Source: Cytobacillus depressus (lineage in GTDB: Bacteria; Bacillota; Bacilli; Bacillales; Cytobacillaceae). From it: a stretch of DNA of 64,000 nt. Below, piece after piece: positions 56,324 to 64,000 of the stretch. The notes under the pieces were generated by a model that had not been told where the DNA came from, did no database searches, and worked only from the letters and a program-made list of their open reading frames with translations. Both the position numbers and the translations under genes were made by a program. Each line of letters opens with the position of its first letter. Within the stretch, counting starts at the first letter, position 1. The stretch is taken from contig NZ_WBOS01000013.1 in assembly GCF_008923245.1 (NCBI RefSeq), positions 56,502 through 120,501 on the forward strand. The letters are read 5' to 3'.

Positions 56324-57442
56324 ATGTATATAGAGCAATTGGGTTTAAAAAATTATCGGAACTATGACAATTTAGAGGTCCAGTTCGAGAATAAGGTCAA
56401 TGTCATTTTAGGCGAAAATGCGCAGGGGAAAACAAATGTCATGGAATCTATCTATGTTTTGGCCATGGCAAAGTCGCATCGTACGTCAAATGATAAAGAT
56501 CTTATCCGCTGGGATCAAGAGTATGCTAAAATAGAGGGTAGGGTCCAAAAAAGTCGCGGATCTCTGCCTATGGAACTAATTATTTCTAAAAAGGGAAAAA
56601 AGGCAAAGTGCAATCATATTGAGCAGCAAAAATTAAGTCAATATGTTGGGAATATGAATGTAGTCATGTTTGCCCCTGAGGATCTCCATCTTGTGAAAGG
56701 GAGTCCGCAAGTGAGACGCCGTTTTATCGATATGGAAATCGGGCAAGTCTCTCCCTTGTATTTACATGATATAAGCCAGTATCAAAAAATATTGCAGCAA
56801 AGGAATCACTATTTAAAACAACTGCAAATAAAAAAACAAACCGATCATACGATGCTGGACATCTTAACCGAGCAGTTTATTCAAACAGCGGTAAAAATCA
56901 TTTCAAAACGCTTCGAATTTCTACAGCTGCTTGAAAATTGGGCCAAGCCCATTCATGAAGGCATATCAAGAGGGCTTGAATCTTTAAAAATAGAGTACAA
57001 ACCGTCGGCAGATGTATCAGATGAGCAAGATTTGTCGAAAATGATGACAGTATACGAAGAAAAATTTAGTAAAATTAAAAATAGAGAGATTGAACGGGGA
57101 GTGACGATGTTCGGTCCTCATCGTGACGATCTTCTTTTCTACGTAAACGGGCGTGATGTACAAACCTTTGGCTCTCAAGGCCAGCAGCGTACAACCGCTT
57201 TATCTGTTAAACTTGCCGAAATTGAGCTTATTCATTCGGAAATTGGCGAATATCCACTTCTTCTCCTTGATGATGTTCTTTCTGAACTTGATGATTATCG
57301 GCAATCTCATTTACTGAATACGATTCAAGGTAAGGTACAAACCTTTGTCACAACGACAAGTGTTGATGGCATTGATCATCAAACCTTAAAAGAGGCGGCT
57401 GCTTTCAAAGTAGAAGCCGGAAGTATGAAAAAGATTCAATGA
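56324..57442 (+). CDS. recF: DNA repair and replication protein RecF
   Basis: 372 residues, SMC-like ATPase: Walker [16 protein letters not shown] (about 31-45), signature [16 protein letters not shown] and Walker [12 protein letters not shown]. It aids RecA loading at gaps with RecO/RecR. AAAGGA lies 10 bases before ATG, in the right end of the repeat element. remB follows after 9 bases. Confidence 0.97.
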   Translation: MYIEQLGLKNYRNYDNLEVQFENKVNVILGENAQGKTNVMESIYVLAMAKSHRTSNDKDLIRWDQEYAKIEGRVQKSRGSLPMELIISKKGKKAKCNHIEQQKLSQYVGNMNVVMFAPEDLHLVKGSPQVRRRFIDMEIGQVSPLYLHDISQYQKILQQRNHYLKQLQIKKQTDHTMLDILTEQFIQTAVKIISKRFEFLQLLENWAKPIHEGISRGLESLKIEYKPSADVSDEQDLSKMMTVYEEKFSKIKNREIERGVTMFGPHRDDLLFYVNGRDVQTFGSQGQQRTTALSVKLAEIELIHSEIGEYPLLLLDDVLSELDDYRQSHLLNTIQGKVQTFVTTTSVDGIDHQTLKEAAAFKVEAGSMKKIQ

Positions 57443-57451
57443 GGTGAGCAT

Positions 57452-57691
57452 TTGTACATTCATGTCGGAGAAGATATTTTAGTTCGGTCCAAAGACATCA
57501 TTGCCATTCTTGATAAGCGAAGCGTTCACTCTTCTAAAGCGATAGTAGAGTTTTTAGAGCGCCGGAATCAATCAATCATTAACCTCGCAAAAGGGTCTTA
57601 TAAATCAGTGGTCATCACCACGAAGAAAATCTATTTCTCTCCACTGGCATCCAGTACGTTAAAAAAACGTTCAACCCAATCGGCTATTTAA
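57452..57691 (+). CDS. remB: Extracellular-matrix regulatory protein RemB (YaaB)
   Basis: 79 residues of the DUF370 family: MYIHVGEDILVRSKDIIAIL and a conserved basic second half. RemB and its paralogue RemA affect biofilm matrix genes in B. subtilis. TTG start with GAGGTGAG 3-6 bases upstream. Between recF and gyrB as in B. subtilis yaaB. Confidence 0.92.
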   Translation: MYIHVGEDILVRSKDIIAILDKRSVHSSKAIVEFLERRNQSIINLAKGSYKSVVITTKKIYFSPLASSTLKKRSTQSAI

Positions 57692-57787
57692 ATATTAAAA
57701 AAAGATAATAGTTTGGCGGAAAAATAAAGCAAGCCAAGCTTTTTTATAGATGATGGATATTTTTACGTAATGCAAACGAAAGTGTAG

Positions 57788-59725
<1,938 letters not shown>

Positions 59726-59742
59726 AGCATACAAGATTCTAG

Positions 59743-59778
59743 AACCAGGATAGATCATTGTTATTCTATCCTGGTTTT
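59743..59778 (+). terminator. Hairpin between gyrB and gyrA
   Basis: Perfect 12-bp arms AACCAGGATAGA (59743-59754) and TCTATCCTGGTT (59765-59776), then TTT. It would partly uncouple gyrA from gyrB. Confidence 0.8.
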
Positions 59779-59853
59779 ATATACAGAACGATAAGGCTGT
59801 CAACTTTTTTAAAATAGGTAAATTAAGCTTTTCACATAAAGGAGGTTCTTTAC

Positions 59854-62379
59854 ATGGCTGAAACTCCGAAGCCCCAAGTAAAAGAGATTAATATAAGCCA
59901 GGAAATGCGATCATCCTTCCTTGATTATGCGATGAGTGTTATTGTATCGCGTGCTTTACCGGATGTTCGCGACGGATTAAAACCGGTGCATCGCAGAATC
60001 TTATATGCGATGCATGATCTTGGCATGCATTCAGATAAACCTTATAAGAAATCAGCTCGTATCGTTGGAGACGTTATTGGTAAGTACCATCCTCATGGCG
60101 ACTCTGCTGTTTACGAAACGATGGTGCGGATGGCACAGGACTTTAACTATCGTTATATGCTTGTCGATGGTCACGGCAACTTCGGTTCTGTCGACGGCGA
60201 CTCTGCAGCAGCGATGCGTTATACAGAAGCTCGTATGTCAAAGATTTCTATGGAGCTTTTAAGAGATATTAATAAAGATACGATTGATTATCAAGATAAC
60301 TATGATGGGGAAGAAAGAGAACCTGTTGTTTTACCTGCTAGATTCCCGAATTTATTAGTGAACGGGACCTCTGGAATCGCTGTCGGCATGGCAACAAATA
60401 TTCCTCCGCACCAGCTTGGTGAAGTGATTGATGGGGTTTTGGCAATTAGTCAGGATCCTGATATTACAATTCCAGAACTGATGGATATTATTCCCGGACC
60501 GGATTTCCCGACTGCTGGAATGATTCTCGGCCGCAGCGGCATTCGCAAGGCTTATGAAACAGGAAGAGGCTCCATCACATTAAGAGCGAAGGTTGAAATT
60601 GAGCAAAAGGCGAATGGCAGAGAAGTTATTATTGTTAATGAAATCCCTTATCAAGTAAATAAAGCGAAACTAATTGAAAGAATTGCTGAGCTTGTTAGAG
60701 ATAAGAAAATTGATGGAATTACCGATCTGCGTGATGAATCTGACCGTAACGGCATGCGGATTGTAATCGAGGTTCGCAGGGATGCGAATGCAAGTGTGCT
60801 ATTAAATAATTTATATAAGCAAACAGCTATGCAGACAAGCTTTGGTATCAATTTGCTCGCTTTAGTTGATGGTGAGCCTAAGGTACTCAATTTAAAGCAA
60901 TGCCTAGAGTATTACCTCAATCATCAAAAAGTCGTGATCCGCCGCAGAACAGAGTTTGAATTAAGAAAAGCGGAAGCGCGTGCCCATATTCTTGAAGGAT
61001 TGCGCATTGCACTCGATCATTTGGATGAAGTCATTGCCTTAATCCGCAGTTCCCAAACAACGGATATTGCTAGAGAAGGATTAATGTCTAAATTCAATCT
61101 TTCTGAAAAGCAAGCTCAGGCCATTTTAGACATGCGTCTACAGCGTTTAACAGGCTTAGAACGCGAAAAGATTGAGGACGAGTATGCAAGCTTAGTAAAA
61201 TTAATTGCTGAGCTTAAAGCGATTTTAGCGGATGAGGAAAAAGTCCTCGAAATTATCCGTGAAGAATTGCTTGAAATTAAAGAAAGATTTAATGATGAGC
61301 GCCGCACGGAAATCGTGTCAGGCGGCATTGAACAGATTGAAGACGAAGACTTAATTCCACGCGAAAATATAGTCATCACTTTAACGCATAAAGGCTATAT
61401 TAAGCGTCTGCCTGTCTCTACTTATCGTGCCCAAAGACGTGGCGGCCGTGGAATTCAAGGAATGGGAACGAATGAAGATGACTTTGTTGAGCATTTAATA
61501 ACAACATCTACTCATGACACCATTCTATTCTTTACAAATAAAGGGAAGGTATACCGTTCGAAAGGGTATGAAATTCCTGAATTTAGCCGCACAGCGAAAG
61601 GGATTCCAATTGTGAACCTGTTAAGCGGCATAGAAAAGGACGAATGGGTCAATGCGATTATTCCGATTGAGGAATTTGTCGATGATTGGTTCTTGTTCTT
61701 TACAACGAAGCAAGGGATTTCGAAGCGATCCCCACTTACTTCATTCGCTAATATTAGAAACAACGGATTAATAGCGATCAATTTAAGAGAAGATGACGAA
61801 CTTATTTCTGTCCGCCTGACAGATGGCAGCAAGGAAATCATTATCGGTACCAAGAATGGATTACTTATTCGTTTCCCTGAGGAGGATGTACGCTCAATGG
61901 GCCGTACAGCTACCGGCGTAAAAGGGATAAACTTAAGCGAAGATGATGAAGTAGTCGGAATGGAAGTATTAGAAGAGAATTCCCAAATCCTAATTGTAAC
62001 GAAAAACGGTTACGGGAAACGGACCCCTTCCGAAGAATATCGTATTCAAGGAAGAGGCGGTAAAGGGATTAAAACATGTAATATTACAGAGAAAAACGGC
62101 AGCCTTGTTTCCATGAGAGCAGTTACAGGTGAAGAGGATCTCATGCTTATTACAACTGGCGGTGTTCTTATCCGGATGGCTGTCAGCGACATCTCAACGA
62201 TGGGACGGAATACGCAAGGTGTAAGACTTATTCGCTTAGATGAAAATATCGATGAATTTGTTGCGACCGTTGCCAAGGTTGAAAAAGATGAAGACAAGCC
62301 TGAAGAAGAAATGGCCAAGCCACTTGAAAGCGCCGAGTCCCTGCCTGCTGAAGAAGTAGCAGAGGATGAGCAAGAATAA
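59854..62379 (+). CDS. gyrA: DNA gyrase subunit A
   Basis: 841 residues. Breakage-reunion domain with catalytic Tyr123 (MRYTEAR) and the quinolone-determining stretch [10 protein letters not shown] with Ser84 and Glu88, the drug-sensitive residues. C-terminal beta-pinwheel includes the GyrA box QRRGGRG. Acidic tail (EEVAEDEQE). AAAGGAGG is 10 bases before ATG. Confidence 0.98.
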   Translation: MAETPKPQVKEINISQEMRSSFLDYAMSVIVSRALPDVRDGLKPVHRRILYAMHDLGMHSDKPYKKSARIVGDVIGKYHPHGDSAVYETMVRMAQDFNYRYMLVDGHGNFGSVDGDSAAAMRYTEARMSKISMELLRDINKDTIDYQDNYDGEEREPVVLPARFPNLLVNGTSGIAVGMATNIPPHQLGEVIDGVLAISQDPDITIPELMDIIPGPDFPTAGMILGRSGIRKAYETGRGSITLRAKVEIEQKANGREVIIVNEIPYQVNKAKLIERIAELVRDKKIDGITDLRDESDRNGMRIVIEVRRDANASVLLNNLYKQTAMQTSFGINLLALVDGEPKVLNLKQCLEYYLNHQKVVIRRRTEFELRKAEARAHILEGLRIALDHLDEVIALIRSSQTTDIAREGLMSKFNLSEKQAQAILDMRLQRLTGLEREKIEDEYASLVKLIAELKAILADEEKVLEIIREELLEIKERFNDERRTEIVSGGIEQIEDEDLIPRENIVITLTHKGYIKRLPVSTYRAQRRGGRGIQGMGTNEDDFVEHLITTSTHDTILFFTNKGKVYRSKGYEIPEFSRTAKGIPIVNLLSGIEKDEWVNAIIPIEEFVDDWFLFFTTKQGISKRSPLTSFANIRNNGLIAINLREDDELISVRLTDGSKEIIIGTKNGLLIRFPEEDVRSMGRTATGVKGINLSEDDEVVGMEVLEENSQILIVTKNGYGKRTPSEEYRIQGRGGKGIKTCNITEKNGSLVSMRAVTGEEDLMLITTGGVLIRMAVSDISTMGRNTQGVRLIRLDENIDEFVATVAKVEKDEDKPEEEMAKPLESAESLPAEEVAEDEQE

Positions 62380-62387
62380 AGATTAAC

Positions 62388-62422
62388 AAGGAGGAACGCA
62401 AATTTGTGTTCCTTCTTTTTTA
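62388..62422 (+). terminator. Terminator of gyrA
   Basis: AAGGAGGAACGCA pairs with TGTGTTCCTTCTT through two G-T wobbles, followed by TTTTTT. Confidence 0.82.
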
Positions 62423-62582
62423 TTGCCTAGCACAATAAAGAAATTCTGAGAATAGTGATCGTACGAGTAAAAGAGTTAGTATTTATGATGGGCAGATGCC
62501 CTTGAAGTACAAAGCACTTCCGCTTTTCTTATATAATGGGTTATAATGGTATAAATGACTCATGACATTTGGGGTGGAAGAC

Positions 62583-63683
62583 TTGCGGGTACATATTAAA
62601 GAATTGCGAGAGGGATGTATTCTTTCTGAAGACGTCTTTAGTCTGACGAATCGTCCAATTGTTTCTAAAAAAACAATTTTAACTGATGAATTGATACATA
62701 TTTTAGAAATTTTCCTCATTAAAGAGGTAGAAGTAGAAAAATTATTAGTCAATGGGACAGCATTTATTCCTACGGATTCTTTAAGTGATGACTTGAGCCC
62801 TGGCCCTGAAGTTAAAGAATCCATAATAGCGAGTAATGCTAGTCTTGAGGACCTGTTTCTACTAGCGGTCCAAGAGTATAAAAAGGAATTTAAAAATTGG
62901 CAGTCTGGTTTGCCGATTGATATTTCAAAGGTTAGGAATATTATGCTGCCTTTAATTGAAAAGGCAGAAACAAAGTCCTCTAGTCTATTTTCCATACATC
63001 ATTTATCAACAAATGAAGAATATGTATATCAGCATTCCGTAGCTGTAGGATTATTGAGCGCTTTCATCGGAAGGAAGCTCAAACTTAGCAAAGGAGATAT
63101 CGTCCAGCTTGCTATCGGAGGGTGTCTTTCTGATTGCGGAATGGCGAAGATCGACTCATCCATTCTCTTTAAAAATTCAGCATTAACTTTGCAAGAATTT
63201 GAAGAGATTAAAAGACACCCAGCTTATAGTTATAAAATGGTGCAAAATATTTCTCTATTAAGGGATACTACAAAGCTAGGTATTTTCCAACATCATGAAA
63301 GGTTAGATGGGAGCGGGTATCCCTTTGGGGAACAAAGTAATAAAATCAACACTTTCGCAAAAATCATTGGGGTCGCTGATACCTTCCATGCAATGACATG
63401 TAATAGACTTTATCGAAGGAAGCAGTCTCCTTTTAAAGTATTAGAGATGATGCTTCAGGATATGTTTGGAAAATATGATATTGCAGCCATGCAAGCAATC
63501 GGATCCGGATTTATGACTTTTTCAATCGGGAGCAATGTCAAGCTTTCAGACGGTCAAACGGCTGAAATTTTATTTATTGATGAAAAAGCTCCGACGAGGC
63601 CGTTAGTTAAAATAATATCAAACGGTGAAGTTTTCCATCTGGAAAAACACCGCCAATTATACATAGAAGAAGTTCTAAAATAA
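62583..63683 (+). CDS. HD-GYP domain protein with altered catalytic dyad
   Basis: 366 residues from TTG at 62583, preferred because GGGGTGG lies 5 bases upstream; ATG at 62562 lacks a site. A poorly conserved N-terminal region (about 1-130) precedes an HD-GYP domain with the first His in YQHSVAVGLL, the region GGCLSDCGMAKI, and HHERLDGSGYPFG. HD-GYP enzymes usually hydrolyse cyclic-di-GMP. Here the dyad reads Ser-Asp instead of His-Asp, so metal binding or activity may be changed. It lies after gyrA and before the rRNA operon and ends at its own terminator. Confidence 0.88.
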   Translation: MRVHIKELREGCILSEDVFSLTNRPIVSKKTILTDELIHILEIFLIKEVEVEKLLVNGTAFIPTDSLSDDLSPGPEVKESIIASNASLEDLFLLAVQEYKKEFKNWQSGLPIDISKVRNIMLPLIEKAETKSSSLFSIHHLSTNEEYVYQHSVAVGLLSAFIGRKLKLSKGDIVQLAIGGCLSDCGMAKIDSSILFKNSALTLQEFEEIKRHPAYSYKMVQNISLLRDTTKLGIFQHHERLDGSGYPFGEQSNKINTFAKIIGVADTFHAMTCNRLYRRKQSPFKVLEMMLQDMFGKYDIAAMQAIGSGFMTFSIGSNVKLSDGQTAEILFIDEKAPTRPLVKIISNGEVFHLEKHRQLYIEEVLK

Positions 63684-63688
63684 GGGGT

Positions 63689-63730
63689 TCTCCTATAAGT
63701 CATTTCTTCTGATTTATAGGAGAGTTTTTT
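63689..63730 (+). terminator. Terminator of the HD-GYP gene
   Basis: TCTCCTATAA (63689-63698) and TTATAGGAGA (63714-63723), then TTTTTT. Confidence 0.85.
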
Positions 63731-63752
63731 AATAAAAAATTATAAAAAGCAC

Positions 63753-63781
63753 TTGCAAAAGGATGGGCACGCTGGTATACT
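63753..63781 (+). promoter_or_regulatory. rRNA promoter P1
   Basis: TTGCAA, 17-base spacer, TATACT (63776-63781). Confidence 0.8.
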
Positions 63782-63834
63782 AATTCAAGTCAGCAAGTGA
63801 GAAATTCTTTTTTAAAATAAAGAAATAAAAGTTG

Positions 63835-63863
63835 TTGACATTATATTGCTATAATGTTATATT
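63835..63863 (+). promoter_or_regulatory. rRNA promoter P2
   Basis: Consensus TTGACA (63835-63840), 17-base spacer, TATATT (63858-63863). Tandem with P1, as in Bacillus rrn operons. Confidence 0.88.
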
Positions 63864-63889
63864 AATAAAGTCGCTTCTAGGCGACAAGA

Positions 63890-63910
63890 TAGTTCTTTGA
63901 AAACTGAACG
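63890..63910 (+). promoter_or_regulatory. rRNA leader antitermination (boxA-like) element
   Basis: AGTTCTTTGAAAACTGAACG is the conserved boxA-type segment of Bacillus rRNA leaders, between P2 and the 16S gene. Confidence 0.65.
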
Positions 63911-63972
63911 AACAAAACGTCAACGTTTTAGTCTTTTTATCAAAAAGACATTATGAGCTAATCAACTCACAA

Positions 63973-64000
63973 TTTATTGGAGAGTTTGATCCTGGCTCAG
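63973..64000 (+). rRNA. 16S ribosomal RNA, 5' end only
   Basis: The window ends in GGAGAGTTTGATCCTGGCTC, the universal start of bacterial 16S rRNA; only the first 28 bases or so are present. Confidence 0.95.

Noticed and set aside
59854..60200. Quinolone-resistance changes in gyrA
   Set aside because: Ser84 and Glu88 are the drug-sensitive residues, so nothing suggests resistance.

Overview
The window is a low-GC, endospore-forming Bacillaceae chromosome spanning the replication origin. Evidence: the gene order rlmH-htrA-walJ-walI-walH-walK-walR, dnaB-rplI-gdpP-yybS, rpsR-ssb-rpsF-ychF, spo0J-soj-noc-rsmG-mnmG-mnmE-jag-yidC-rnpA-rpmH, then oriC-dnaA-dnaN-yaaA-recF-remB-gyrB-gyrA and the first bases of a 16S rRNA gene is the classic Bacillus origin block. 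A CotA laccase, the spore protease-like YyaC, Noc and sigma-K-like promoters point to a sporulating member. The species cannot be named from sequence reading alone.

Layout. (1) 1-18436 is accessory: a DMT permease start, nitroreductase, CotA, the ytcD/ytbD/ytbE redox-type module, DbpA helicase, an orphan sensor kinase, a quinone oxidoreductase, a TetR/SDR pair, an HxlR/heme-binding pair, a truncated SET protein, a divergent MurF-like ligase, and a truncated amino-acid permease joined to a broken type I restriction HsdS subunit. (2) 18437-28130 is the rlmH-htrA-wal operon region plus an M23 peptidase. (3) 28480-34430 holds three tRNAs, a Gly/Tyr/His-rich small protein, dnaB, rplI, gdpP and yybS. 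(4) 34736-36374 holds an effector-binding-domain gene and gene relics. (5) 36446-52236 is the minus-strand core block up to rpmH. (6) 52237-63683 is oriC and the plus-strand dnaA-gyrA block with an HD-GYP protein, followed by an rRNA promoter region.

Main discovery candidate. The last codons and 3' flank of rlmH (sense core GAACCGTACCATAAGTAA followed by ATGAGGTTTT) recur four more times, in the same orientation, at about 16.8, 13.9, 10.5 and 5.9 kb. Each extra copy carries an added inverted arm. This is the architecture of tandem staphylococcal cassette chromosome (SCC) attachment sites, which also use the 3' end of rlmH (orfX). The repeats divide the accessory region into segments of about 1.7, 2.8, 3.4 and 4.6 kb carrying unrelated cargo, including a remnant hsdS gene next to rlmH as is common in SCC. 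No recombinase gene is visible in these segments, so they look like decayed or trans-mobilised cassettes.

Other points: three parS-like sites (in walK, between rpsF and ssb, and in spo0J); DnaA-box clusters beside rlmH/htrA and between mnmE and jag in addition to the bipartite oriC; a terminator-like hairpin in the likely dnaA leader; interspersed repeats in the ychF-yyzM, soj-noc and yaaA-recF gaps; and an HD-GYP protein whose catalytic HD dyad reads SD.
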